Below are positions 14,765 through 23,486 of a stretch of DNA of 39,017 nt, piece by piece. The stretch comes from Candidatus Sulfopaludibacter sp. SbA3 (GTDB taxonomy: Bacteria > Acidobacteriota > Terriglobia > Bryobacterales > Bryobacteraceae). The notes under the pieces were generated by a model. That model was not told where the DNA came from. It saw only the letters and a program-made list of their open reading frames with translations, and did no database searches. Position numbers and translations under genes: made by a program. The DNA lies in NCBI GenBank assembly GCA_945861625.1, contig CAMAVI010000027.1, forward strand, positions 1-39,017. The letters run 5' to 3'. The first letter of the stretch is position 1, and the number at the start of each line of letters is the position of its first letter.

Positions 14765-14820
14765 ACGCATAATAACGTGACCTTCGTCCCGAACGCACAA
14801 TAACGTGACCTTCGTCCCGA
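14765..14820. repeat. 28-bp tandem duplication in the epimerase leader
   Basis: Two head-to-tail 28-base units at 14765-14792 and 14793-14820 differ at one position (T14770 against C14798). They fill exactly the gap between the heparinase stop codon (14821-14823) and the epimerase start region. The unit contains AACGTGACCTTCGTCCCGA. It may be a recent slippage duplication or the trace of a mobile repeat. Confidence 0.92.
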
Positions 14821-16770
14821 TTATCCAAGTAGGCGCGGAAACCCATCCCGCGGAAATGTCACCGACGACTGCCAGGGTCCAGTAAGAGTCATACATATAT
14901 CCTCGCCCGCCGGAACCAGTTCCAGCGCGCCGGTAACATCGGACACGGAAAAAACGATTACACTTCCGAACGGACCCGTGCCCCGCCGCCGCATGGTGAT
15001 CACCGGTGACGGTTGTTTGCAGCCGTAAACCTCTGACCGCCATCCGAACTCTCCGCTCTCGGAGCAGTCAGCCGCCGAATCCCCAGGCGCAAGAAGCAAC
15101 GTGCCGGCTTCGCCCAGACGGAAGGAAAACGGTGTGAGCCTGCGAACAGGCGCGGCAGGATGCCAGAATTGCTCCGCGACTGCTCCTCCACACTCCACAT
15201 CGTCCAGGATAAAAAGCAGTCCTGGCTTCAAGAAGAACACCCGTCGCCGGTGCCGCACGTCACGATAGCGGCACTCGGCGTCCAGGAAATCCGCCGCCGG
15301 AGTGGTTTGCCATTGGTGCACGAAAACGTCCGGCGGATTCTGCCATCCGAAGGCCCCCGCGGGATCGGCCTGATCCATCCCGCCCACGCGCACCGTGTTG
15401 TGCGCCGCGGTACCCCGGAATACTTTGCGCCACGGCGACTCGTGATCGTAGGTGAATGTCCCCGGGTCAAGCAAAAGGTCCTGCCCAGCGGCACGAACGA
15501 CGAGACTCAGCTTATCGGCGTGGCTATGGCTCCCACGGAAGGGCCCAAATGGCCCGGCCTGCACAATGCACCGGGCGTCGCTGCTATTCATGACCGCCAC
15601 GCCCGCATCCCCAAACCACGCGGAACTTCTCACCGGCGTCACGCCATCCGCCTGCAATACCCGCGGACCCAGCCACCAGACCGCGCACTCCTGCACATCA
15701 TTCTGCACAATCCACTCCAGCCGGCCCAGAACCCAGCCCGCCGTCGCCAGCGTAGCGCGGCCAAAGCGATCGCGTGGCCCAAACGGATGGAAGAAACGTC
15801 CACCGTCGTCATCCCCAACCAAGGGAAGGGAGCGCTCATCCCCCATCAGAGCGTCCAAATATTGCGCCATCCGCGCCAAGCTGTCGCGGTACTCATCCGA
15901 TGGATGGACCAAGATCGCGTGGAACAGAAACATATCCAACGCGTAAAGATGATACGAAGTCGATTGCTCGATATAGCTGCCGTCGGCACGCACCAGGCGC
16001 GTCATTTGTTCCGCCACTATACGGGCCCCCTGGCGCTCCCACCCGCGGGCACGGCTCACGCCTCGAAAAAAGATCCCCAGCGCGTGCAACGCCACGGCTT
16101 CCCCGAGTAGATGCGTATTGGGCGAGAAATATACGGAAAGATTGGCTTCCAAATGAAAACCGTGTTGGTACAAACTTTCGAGCAGCCGCCGCCGCTGGGC
16201 CGGCCTCAACCGCGGGCCCACAAGATGTTCCACCCACAGGAGGGAGAGCGCCCGAAAGCCAACCTCTAACGCGCTCGCCCAATTGATTCCCCGTTGAAAC
16301 CGGTTCGCCAGGAACCAACCATCCAATTGCGCGTCGATCTCATCTAAGAACTGTTGCCTCTCCGTGAGTAAGTGAGCTTGTGCCATTAGCACGAGGTGCT
16401 GGTGCCGGTTCAGTTCCCAAATGAATTTATGGTCACCCACGCGAGCCGAGTTCAAGTAGGGAATGGTGCGAAAATACGAATCCGGCGTTTCCTTACCACT
16501 TTGGTAGTCGCGTCTCCAGCGAATCTCCGGACCCGTCTCGATCTCGAGACCAAGCAACGGAAACCGGTGCTGGAGAATCTGTTCCGCCGTGCTGAAGATG
16601 GCTTCCGCCGCCGGAGTACCGCGCAGCGCCCGCGCGACCGCAACTGCATCCGGCAAGGGCGCGGAAGGCTGAATCGTTTCCGGCAATGCGGGAGGCTTAA
16701 CAAACAACGCCAGATTTCGTGCTTCCTGCTTCAGCCGGAATGCAACTTCCCGAAAACTGTAGGCGCGCAT
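14821..16770 (-). CDS. Heparinase II/III family protein (polysaccharide lyase-like)
   Basis: Protein of 649 residues with the alginate-lyase/heparinase layout: an N-terminal (alpha/alpha) toroid (about 30-370) with YFRTIPYLNSARVGDHKFIW, ELNRHQHLVLMAQA and the segment EQSTSYHLYALDMFLF, and a C-terminal beta-sandwich with GSHSHADKLSLVVRAAGQ, LLDPGTFTYD and RGTAAHNTVRVGG. I chose ATG 16770, giving the family-like start MRAYSFREVAFRLKQE and a 14-base gap to the dehydrogenase gene; a longer frame to 16926 would overlap that gene. No export signal is seen. In exopolysaccharide loci such proteins act as lyases or uronate-polymer modifiers. Position between sugar dehydrogenase and epimerase supports that role; the substrate is unknown. 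Confidence 0.88.
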   Translation of the reverse strand: MRAYSFREVAFRLKQEARNLALFVKPPALPETIQPSAPLPDAVAVARALRGTPAAEAIFSTAEQILQHRFPLLGLEIETGPEIRWRRDYQSGKETPDSYFRTIPYLNSARVGDHKFIWELNRHQHLVLMAQAHLLTERQQFLDEIDAQLDGWFLANRFQRGINWASALEVGFRALSLLWVEHLVGPRLRPAQRRRLLESLYQHGFHLEANLSVYFSPNTHLLGEAVALHALGIFFRGVSRARGWERQGARIVAEQMTRLVRADGSYIEQSTSYHLYALDMFLFHAILVHPSDEYRDSLARMAQYLDALMGDERSLPLVGDDDGGRFFHPFGPRDRFGRATLATAGWVLGRLEWIVQNDVQECAVWWLGPRVLQADGVTPVRSSAWFGDAGVAVMNSSDARCIVQAGPFGPFRGSHSHADKLSLVVRAAGQDLLLDPGTFTYDHESPWRKVFRGTAAHNTVRVGGMDQADPAGAFGWQNPPDVFVHQWQTTPAADFLDAECRYRDVRHRRRVFFLKPGLLFILDDVECGGAVAEQFWHPAAPVRRLTPFSFRLGEAGTLLLAPGDSAADCSESGEFGWRSEVYGCKQPSPVITMRRRGTGPFGSVIVFSVSDVTGALELVPAGEDICMTLTGPWQSSVTFPRDGFPRLLG

Positions 16771-16784
16771 CCTTAATATAGAGA

Positions 16785-18089
16785 TCACAGCCGGGCGGAG
16801 ACTGCAGCCGGGGTCAAGGCAGCGGGTAACGATCCCACCAGGTCCAGGGTTGGCCGGCCACTCGCGGCGATGCGGCCCGCCAACTCCGTGCTGGGCTTTT
16901 GCGCAATCACCAGGTTGTCGGCCCAATTCAGGAGCGTGCCGATCTCAGGTTCAAGCAGCCGCCCGATATGTGGAATGGCAGTCATGATGTAGCTTCGATT
17001 GCTGCCGTAAATGCTATCCAGCCGGATATGCGGGTCGTAGACGCGCACGTCGCGTCCCTTGCCCAGAAGAGATTCCAGCATTCGTACAACGGGGCTCTCG
17101 CGCAAATCGTCCGTGTCCTCTTTAAATGCCAGCCCTATCACGCCGACGCGCCCGGGTAGACTGAGAACGGCCCTAACGGCACGATCCAGATGCTCGTCAT
17201 TGCTCGGCAATGCCGCTTCCAGCAGCGGAAGTTTCAGGTCCTGGCGGGACGCCCGGTAGGACAGCGCCCGCAGGTCCTTGGGAAGACAGGAACCACCGAA
17301 AGCGAATCCCGGCTTAAGATAGGCTGCCGATAAATTGAGTTTGCGGTCCTGGCATAGCGTCTCCATCACTTCGCGACCGTCCACCTGCAGGCACCCGGCG
17401 AGCGCTCCGATCTCGTTGGCAAAGGCGATCTTCACCGCATGAAAGGCGTTGCACGCATACTTGATCATCTCCGCCGCCCGCAGGGAAACCAGACACGGCT
17501 CCACGTCCAGGGAACTATAGAGAGAAGCCACTCGTTGCACCGACGTGGCTTCCGGCCCTCCGACCACAAGCAGGGAAGGCTCCATGAAGTCGCGAACCGC
17601 GCAGCCCTCGCGGAGAAACTCCGGGTTCGACACCACCCTGACGTGAGGGTAGGCCGCCAGTTCCGGAATGACAATCTCTTCGCAGGTTCCGGGGAAAACG
17701 GTGCTGCGGACGCATACAATGAGCTGCGAGCCGGCCACCAAATGCGACCGGATATCGCGCACGACACGTCTGACCTGGTCCAGGTCAAGATTGCCGTTAC
17801 GCTCCGACGGAGTTCCGACACAGATCAGCGCAATATCCGCGCTGCGCAGCGCATCCGCCGCGTCATTGACTGCGGACAGGTGCCCGCTTTGCACTGTCGC
17901 CCGCACGATCTCATCCAAACCAGGTTCGTAGAAAGGGGTTCGCCCCTGCTGAATTTGATCTGTCTTATGGCGATCGGGGTCGACGCCAATCACTTTGTGC
18001 CCCGAACTGGCGAGGCAGGCAGCCGTGACGCATCCCACATAGCCGAGTCCAAAGACCGCTACGCAGGAGGATGAACCGGTGTCCGTCAT
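16785..18089 (-). CDS. Nucleotide sugar 6-dehydrogenase, GDP-mannose dehydrogenase (AlgD)-like
   Basis: NAD-dependent enzyme of 434 residues that oxidises C6 of a nucleotide sugar twice to give a uronate. The N-terminal Rossmann motif is FGLGYVGCV, the central domain has AAEMIKYACNAFHAVKIAFANE, and the catalytic Cys is in PGFAFGGSCLPKDLRALSYR. GLAFKEDTDDLRESPVV lies in the UDP/GDP-binding domain. The strings GREVMETLCQDRKLNLS and FGGSCLPKDLRALSYRA resemble AlgD (GDP-mannose) more than UDP-glucose dehydrogenases, so GDP-mannuronate is the favoured product. It is the first gene of a three-gene minus-strand module with the heparinase and epimerase genes, suggesting uronate-containing exopolysaccharide. 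No polymerase or export gene is in view. Confidence 0.9.
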   Translation of the reverse strand: MTDTGSSSCVAVFGLGYVGCVTAACLASSGHKVIGVDPDRHKTDQIQQGRTPFYEPGLDEIVRATVQSGHLSAVNDAADALRSADIALICVGTPSERNGNLDLDQVRRVVRDIRSHLVAGSQLIVCVRSTVFPGTCEEIVIPELAAYPHVRVVSNPEFLREGCAVRDFMEPSLLVVGGPEATSVQRVASLYSSLDVEPCLVSLRAAEMIKYACNAFHAVKIAFANEIGALAGCLQVDGREVMETLCQDRKLNLSAAYLKPGFAFGGSCLPKDLRALSYRASRQDLKLPLLEAALPSNDEHLDRAVRAVLSLPGRVGVIGLAFKEDTDDLRESPVVRMLESLLGKGRDVRVYDPHIRLDSIYGSNRSYIMTAIPHIGRLLEPEIGTLLNWADNLVIAQKPSTELAGRIAASGRPTLDLVGSLPAALTPAAVSARL

Positions 18090-18274
18090 CTCTACATTCT
18101 ACTTGGATGTTCTGTACTCAGAGCAGTTGATGGGATTTACCCGCATCATGATCTTTAGGTCATCAGATCGAACGATTTTCTACGCATCGGACGAGACCAC
18201 GATCCATCCGCACAAGATCCATCTGCATGATCTATAGCCGGCTCAGGCTGCTAGGATGGAAGAATCTCTCAGTC

Positions 18275-19675
18275 ATGGCCTTGCGTTTCTACAACAGTCT
18301 CACGCAAACGGTGGAGCCGTTTGCCCCTCTCTCCGGTAACGTGGTGCGCATGTACACGTGCGGGCCGACGGTGTATAACTTCGCGCACATCGGCAACTTC
18401 CGCAGCTTCATTTTTCCGGATATCCTGCGGCGCTGGCTGCGCACGCGGGGCTACACGCTCGATCACGTGATGAACATCACCGACGTCGAGGACAAGATCA
18501 TCCGCGACTCGGCGGCCGCCGGAAAATCGCTTGCGGAGTTCACCGAGGTTTACACCAAAGCGTTCCTCGAAGACACCGCCGCGCTGCGGCTGGAGCGGCC
18601 CGAGCGCATCGTCAAGGCCACCGAACACATTCCGGAAATGGTGGCGGCCATTCAGGCGCTCGAAAAAGAAGGCTACACGTATGTGAGCGATGGCTCGGTA
18701 TATTACCGCATCGCGAAGTTCCCGACTTACGGCAAGCTCTCGCACAACGACTTCAGCGGCATCCGCTCCGGCGCGCGCGTGGATGTGGACGAATACGACA
18801 AAGACGACGCGCGCGACTTCGTGCTGTGGAAAGCCAAGAAAGACGCGGAGCCGGCATGGGAAACTCCGCTAGGCGCGGGGCGGCCGGGATGGCACATCGA
18901 GTGTTCCGCGATGGCGATGCGGTATCTGGGCGCGACGCTCGATATCCACACGGGCGGAGTGGATCTGGCGTTCCCGCATCATGAAAATGAGATCGCGCAA
19001 TCGGAAGCCATAACGGGTAAACAGTTCGTGCGCTTCTGGCTGCACTCCGAACACCTGAGTGTGGAAGGCCAGAAGATGTCGAAGTCGCTCGGCAACATTT
19101 ATACACTACGTGACTTGACGGCAAAGAGCTACACGCTGGAAGCAATCCGCTATCTGCTGGCGTCGGTGCCGTACCGCAAGAAGCTGAACTTCACCTTCGA
19201 CGGCTTGAAGGCGGCGGCGACTTCCATCGAGCGCCTGCGTAATTTCAAACTAAGGCTGGAGTCCGCGCACTTCCCCGCGGGTCTGAACAAGAGCCTGGTG
19301 GAGCGCACCGAGACCGCGCAGAAAGCGTTTGATGAAGCTCTCGACGACGACCTCAATACGGCCGAGGGGCTGGCTTCGGTATTTGAATTCATCCGCGATA
19401 TCAATACCGCCATGGATGCGGGCGAGTTTAAGGCCGGCAATGTCGTCCCCGCACTGGCGTTCCTGGACCGCTTCGATTCCATCTTCGATGTGCTGATGCC
19501 CGCCGTGAAAGAAGGCGGGCTGGCGGACCAGGAAATCGACGCGCTGATCGCCGAGCGCACGGCGGCCAAGAAGGCCCGCGATTTCGCGCGTGCCGACAAG
19601 GTTCGTAACGATCTGGCGGCGTTGGGCGTGATCCTGGAAGACACTAAGGAGGGAGTCCGCTGGAAACGCCAATGA
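18275..19675 (+). CDS. cysS: Cysteinyl-tRNA synthetase
   Basis: Class I aminoacyl-tRNA synthetase charging tRNA-Cys. From ATG 18275 it has 466 residues. The zinc and substrate Cys is in MYTCGPTVYNFAHIGN, whose HIGN is the HIGH motif. Further zinc ligands are in WHIECSAMA and HHENEIAQSEA, and KMSKS is intact. The DALR-type C-terminal helical domain ends in GVRWKRQ. An in-frame ATG at 18227 would add 16 unrelated residues; the family-like start is MALRFYNSLTQ. The stop overlaps the next gene's start (ATGA at 19672-19675), coupling cysteine charging to a sulfur amino acid enzyme. The 185-base gap upstream shows no T-box structure that I can recognise. Confidence 0.97.
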   Translation: MALRFYNSLTQTVEPFAPLSGNVVRMYTCGPTVYNFAHIGNFRSFIFPDILRRWLRTRGYTLDHVMNITDVEDKIIRDSAAAGKSLAEFTEVYTKAFLEDTAALRLERPERIVKATEHIPEMVAAIQALEKEGYTYVSDGSVYYRIAKFPTYGKLSHNDFSGIRSGARVDVDEYDKDDARDFVLWKAKKDAEPAWETPLGAGRPGWHIECSAMAMRYLGATLDIHTGGVDLAFPHHENEIAQSEAITGKQFVRFWLHSEHLSVEGQKMSKSLGNIYTLRDLTAKSYTLEAIRYLLASVPYRKKLNFTFDGLKAAATSIERLRNFKLRLESAHFPAGLNKSLVERTETAQKAFDEALDDDLNTAEGLASVFEFIRDINTAMDAGEFKAGNVVPALAFLDRFDSIFDVLMPAVKEGGLADQEIDALIAERTAAKKARDFARADKVRNDLAALGVILEDTKEGVRWKRQ

Positions 19676-20901
19676 AGTTTGAAAGCAAAACCGTCCACGC
19701 GGGCGACCGCAAGAAGGCCGGCAATTACGTGCCGGTGACGACGCCCATTTACACGGCGTCGAGCTACTTCTATGACACGATGGACCAGCTCGACCGCGTC
19801 TTCGGACGCGAAGAGCAGGGGCCGTCCTACGCTCGCTATGACAACCCGACGGTCACTGCGTTGCAGGATCTGGTGAATGAACTCGAAGGCGGCCACGGAA
19901 CGCTGGCCTGCTCGTCGGGCATGATGGCGGTGCATCTGGCGCTCCTGGCCGCGCTGGTGGACCGGCCGAAACGCGTGGTGGCCGGCAACGTCCTCTACGG
20001 CGCGACCACGCACATGCTGATGACTGTATTCGGCGCGCTGGGCGTGGAGACACATTTCGTCGACGTGTGCGATCTGGCGGCGTTCGAAGCCGCGGTAGCC
20101 GAGCACAAGCCGGGGGCGGTGGTGGTGGAGAGTGTCTCCAATCCCCTGCTTCGCGTGTGCCCAATAGACAGGATTGCAGCGATTGCACGGCACGCCAGCG
20201 CGCCGTTAATCGTCGACAATACGTTTGCCACGCCGATGCTGCTGCGGCCGCTGGAGCTGGGCGCGAGCATAGTGATCCACAGCGCGACGAAGTATCTGGC
20301 GGGCCACGGCGACGTGTTGGGTGGCCTGATTGTTTCCGACAAGGAGAACTTCGAAACTCTGACCACGCTGCTGCGCACCATAGGCCCGAATCTGGGTCCG
20401 TTTGAAGCGTATCTGACCATGCGCGGAATTAAGACGCTGGCGCTGCGCATGGAGAAGCAGTGCGCCAATGCACGCAAGCTCGCGGTATGGCTCGCTGCAC
20501 ATCCACGGGTCGAGCGCGTTTACTTCCCGGGGCTGCCGGGGCATCCGGATAGCGCGACGGTCGAGCGGCTCTTCCCGAAGGATCACTACGGCGCCATGGT
20601 GGCGTTCGACTTGAAAGGCGCGGGCAAGCGGGAAGTCTTCTCCTTCATGGAGAAACTCAAGATGATCGTGTGCGCGACTTCGCTAGGCGACGTGCACACC
20701 ATGGCGCTCTATCCGGCCATGGCCTCGCATCGCGATCTGTCGCCGAAACATCGCGAGAGGATCGGCATCCGCGACAGCCTGGTCCGCCTCTCGGCGGGAA
20801 TCGAAGCCGCCGAGGACATCATTGCGGACCTGGAGCAGGCCCTCGGGGCGGACCTTGAGCAGACCCTCGGGGCGGACCGGGAGCAGACCCTCGGCGGCTA
20901 G
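19672..20901 (+). CDS. Trans-sulfuration PLP enzyme (cystathionine gamma-lyase/synthase family)
   Basis: Cys/Met metabolism PLP-dependent enzyme, 409 residues. SYARYDNPTVTALQ and the phosphate-binding CSSGMMAVHLAL fit the family. The PLP Lys is K207 in SATKYLAGHGDVLGG, with Asp182 in VDNTFATPML stacking the cofactor, and TSLGDVHTM and RLSAGIEAAEDIIADL form the C-terminal domain. Family members include cystathionine gamma-lyase, gamma-synthase, O-acetylhomoserine sulfhydrylase and methionine gamma-lyase; sequence alone does not decide, though coupling to cysS suggests cysteine supply or balance. The last ~23 residues are an oddity: a 24-base repeat (20833-20897) encodes EQALGADL, EQTLGADR, EQTLGG after the normal end. 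Confidence 0.92.
   Translation: MKFESKTVHAGDRKKAGNYVPVTTPIYTASSYFYDTMDQLDRVFGREEQGPSYARYDNPTVTALQDLVNELEGGHGTLACSSGMMAVHLALLAALVDRPKRVVAGNVLYGATTHMLMTVFGALGVETHFVDVCDLAAFEAAVAEHKPGAVVVESVSNPLLRVCPIDRIAAIARHASAPLIVDNTFATPMLLRPLELGASIVIHSATKYLAGHGDVLGGLIVSDKENFETLTTLLRTIGPNLGPFEAYLTMRGIKTLALRMEKQCANARKLAVWLAAHPRVERVYFPGLPGHPDSATVERLFPKDHYGAMVAFDLKGAGKREVFSFMEKLKMIVCATSLGDVHTMALYPAMASHRDLSPKHRERIGIRDSLVRLSAGIEAAEDIIADLEQALGADLEQTLGADREQTLGG
20833..20897 (+). repeat. 24-bp tandem repeat at the 3' end of the PLP enzyme gene
   Basis: Two full units (20833-20856 and 20857-20880) and a 17-base partial third extend the reading frame by the octapeptide EQxLGADx. The units differ at three positions between the first and second copy. 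It looks like in-frame slippage that lengthened the protein tail without disrupting the domain. Confidence 0.9.
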
Positions 20902-20904
20902 GTC

Positions 20905-23424
20905 TTAGTTCGCCGTGAACGTCACCGTGTTGCTGGTAGCGGTAGCCCCGCTCGAGCTCGCCGTGGAAACAACGGTATACGTACCCTTCTGTTGTGCCTT
21001 ATAGCTGTAGGTGGCCACGCCGGAGGCGTTGGCGACCACACTCTTTGTGGTGGTACCGGCGCCGTTACGGGTAACACTGAAGATCACCGTCGCGCCCGCC
21101 GCGGGGGAGCCTCCGGCCTTGGTTACGGTGGCCGTCAGAGTCACAGTCGAGCGCGCCGGAACGCTAGTGGCCGATGCGGCCAGCGACACAGCGATGGGTT
21201 CGATCACCGTGACGGTTGCGTTCGCCGCCATCGTGTTCAGCGCGTCGGTTGCGGTTCCGTTTACGGGTGTATTTCCGAAGGCCGCGTTCATGGGAACCGT
21301 CTTGGCTAGCGTGGCGGTTCCGGTCGCGCCCACGGCCAGCGCCAGCGAATTTGCACTGAGAGAAGTGGTCCAGCCCGACGGCAGGAGCGACGCCAGATTG
21401 AAAGTGCGGGAAGCGCACGGCGAAGCATCGTTATTGCGGACGGACAGCGTGAAGTTCTGCGTGGCGCCGCGCAACAGGGATACGGCCGATGGCGAAAGCG
21501 TGACCGTGGGCGCGACGTTGCTGCAGGTGCTCGCGATTACGGTGATATTGTTGGCGCCCGTCGTAGAGTGGTTCGCATCGCTGGCATTGGCGTTGATCGC
21601 ATAGGTTCCGGGGGTGAATCCCGCCGGCACGGCCTTGTTCATGGCCGCAGAGAGCGTCTGCCCCGGCGAAACTGTCAGGGATGCCGATGAGAACGAGGTG
21701 GTCCAACCAGAGGGGAGCGACGACGTCAGATTGAATATGCTGGAGCCGCAGCCGAGCGGGTCTTGATTGGTTACCGAAACGCTGAAATTATAATTGGTCC
21801 CCGCCATCACGGACGGATTGTTGGGCGTAATGACCACGGTGGGCTGGATACGGGAATCGCAAGTCAACGCCCCATAGCCCACATTAACGGACAAGCCGGA
21901 CGCACTCGCACCCGTGACCGCGAGGCTGACGTTGGTGTAGGAGTCAGTCCACGAACCAGTCAGTGCGGCGTCGCTAAAGCCGTTCGTGCTGCCAGGGGTG
22001 AAGTCCAGCAAGTGCGTATGCGTTCCGGTTGTGCTGTCTTGCTGGTGCACCAGCGCTCCGGAATGCACATGCGGATTGAGCGTGGAATCATACAGGCCAA
22101 CCGGTTGGCGGTATTCGAGCCACAGCCACGAATTGCCGCCGGTTCCACGAAGCACTTTCAGCGCCTGCACTCCGAGTACATTGTTTTCAAACGGGAGGAT
22201 GGTATGGGAACCGGTGGTTTGCACCGTGGTTACGTTGCTGGAGGGAAGCCAGCCGATTTGGACTTTATGTTGCGCGGGATAGTGGCCGAAATTCCAACTG
22301 CCCATGGTGGAAAACGGATCGCCGTACTCGTTGAGGGTTCCCGCCGCGCCAACGGCGCCGACGGCCTCCGTACCGAAACTACGCGAGCTCGAATGGTGCA
22401 GCGAAAGGTTGTGGCCGCCTTCGTGGACAGACAGCTTCACGCCGTTGTCAACGCTTCCCATGTAACTGGCCAGCAGCCATGAAGTCGACGCCTGGAAGTT
22501 TCCGTCGGCGGAACTCAAGGTGCCGCAGCCGAGCGTGCCGAGTCCGGCCCAGGCGCAACTGCCGGGGTTGGGAAATACGATGAAGACGCGGGTGAACTGC
22601 GTGAAATTGGCGTCCGCATCGGCGGCGGCAATGGCGGCAGTACGCATGGCGCTGTACTCATCACAGGTGTAAATTCTGTCCAGCGTATACGGTCCGAAGA
22701 CCTGGCCCGTGGCGGAGGCTTGCTGATAGGAAGCTTCCTTCCAATACATGTTGACGGACTTGCCCGAGTTCGCAAAGAAGATGTCGTTTACCGAGGTTGA
22801 CGTTACATTACTGGGCAGCGGAATGCCGGGAAATTGAACCAGGAGCACGGCGGAGTTCTGCGCTCCCAACGTGGAGCAGGTGGCCGCGGCGGTGGTAGAC
22901 GCCGAGACGCTGGTACTGCCGGCGGCGACGACGTTGTCAACACGGATGCCAGTGGCTGCGAGGCTGTCGCCTGACACGCAGTGCGGCTCCTCGCCCGCGG
23001 AGTAAACTTCGATGTTGCTGTTGCCGGCGTTGATGCTCACCTGATAGCGCCGCACCTGGCGGGCGGGATCATCGAAGATCAGGTGATCGGAGGTACCGGT
23101 CCAGGTGCCATGTTGTTCGAGAGAATTCGCCGCGGCCAGGAAACGCGCGGCCAGGTCATCGCGCAATTCCTGGGAAAAGGCGAGCCCCAAAGCCGCGTTG
23201 GGGTTTTCGCGGATCAGAGCCACCATGGCGCGGGCGCGTTCGGCGATCACGGGGCCAGCCTGCGCGCGGATCTGCGCGGCCTCAGCGGCATTGGCCCGCT
23301 GGATGGCGCTGTGAAACTGAAGGACTCGATTGTTGAGGCCGCGGACATTGTCCGAGTTGCCTTGGCCGAACGCCGCAACACTGGCTATCAATAAACAAGA
23401 GATCTGACTGAGACGAATCCGCAT
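20905..23424 (-). CDS. Secreted metalloprotease (M11/gametolysin-like) with beta-sandwich repeats
   Basis: Predicted secreted protein of 839 residues. GGAGGA (23428-23433) lies 3-4 bases before ATG 23424, which fixes the start; a signal peptide follows (MRIRLSQISCLLIASVAAFG). The metzincin zinc motif is VHEGGHNLSLHHS (H334, E335, H338, H344), with Ser341 where the consensus has Gly. About 30 residues later EYGDPFSTMG (366-375) supplies a Met-turn like that of M11 gametolysins. Two ~100-residue NEW3-like beta domains follow, each with SLPSGWTTS/LLPSGWTTS, then one Ig-like domain ending in TATSNTVTFTAN. The N-terminal ~150 residues are helical and may be a propeptide. Substrate is unknown; the tail suggests attachment to cell-wall or plant polymer. 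Confidence 0.85.
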   Translation of the reverse strand: MRIRLSQISCLLIASVAAFGQGNSDNVRGLNNRVLQFHSAIQRANAAEAAQIRAQAGPVIAERARAMVALIRENPNAALGLAFSQELRDDLAARFLAAANSLEQHGTWTGTSDHLIFDDPARQVRRYQVSINAGNSNIEVYSAGEEPHCVSGDSLAATGIRVDNVVAAGSTSVSASTTAAATCSTLGAQNSAVLLVQFPGIPLPSNVTSTSVNDIFFANSGKSVNMYWKEASYQQASATGQVFGPYTLDRIYTCDEYSAMRTAAIAAADADANFTQFTRVFIVFPNPGSCAWAGLGTLGCGTLSSADGNFQASTSWLLASYMGSVDNGVKLSVHEGGHNLSLHHSSSRSFGTEAVGAVGAAGTLNEYGDPFSTMGSWNFGHYPAQHKVQIGWLPSSNVTTVQTTGSHTILPFENNVLGVQALKVLRGTGGNSWLWLEYRQPVGLYDSTLNPHVHSGALVHQQDSTTGTHTHLLDFTPGSTNGFSDAALTGSWTDSYTNVSLAVTGASASGLSVNVGYGALTCDSRIQPTVVITPNNPSVMAGTNYNFSVSVTNQDPLGCGSSIFNLTSSLPSGWTTSFSSASLTVSPGQTLSAAMNKAVPAGFTPGTYAINANASDANHSTTGANNITVIASTCSNVAPTVTLSPSAVSLLRGATQNFTLSVRNNDASPCASRTFNLASLLPSGWTTSLSANSLALAVGATGTATLAKTVPMNAAFGNTPVNGTATDALNTMAANATVTVIEPIAVSLAASATSVPARSTVTLTATVTKAGGSPAAGATVIFSVTRNGAGTTTKSVVANASGVATYSYKAQQKGTYTVVSTASSSGATATSNTVTFTAN

Positions 23425-23486
23425 CTTTCCTCCGAGTAAGGACGTTCGCACGGACGATCGCAAGGACGCGTATCGGTGACGTGAGC

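Noticed and set aside
15160-16110. 316-codon plus-strand frame inside the heparinase gene
   Set aside because: Shadow of the heparinase II/III coding frame, with no start signal.
16771-16926. N-terminal extension of the heparinase protein by 52 residues
   Set aside because: It would overlap the dehydrogenase gene by 142 bases and the residues are not family-like; ATG 16770 gives a clean junction.
18090-18274. T-box or other riboswitch upstream of cysS
   Set aside because: Only short repeated GATCCATC words are visible; no T-box sequence or terminator/antiterminator pair was found.
19150-20193. 347-codon minus-strand frame across cysS and the PLP enzyme gene
   Set aside because: Covers two well-identified genes in antisense; composition is that of a shadow frame.
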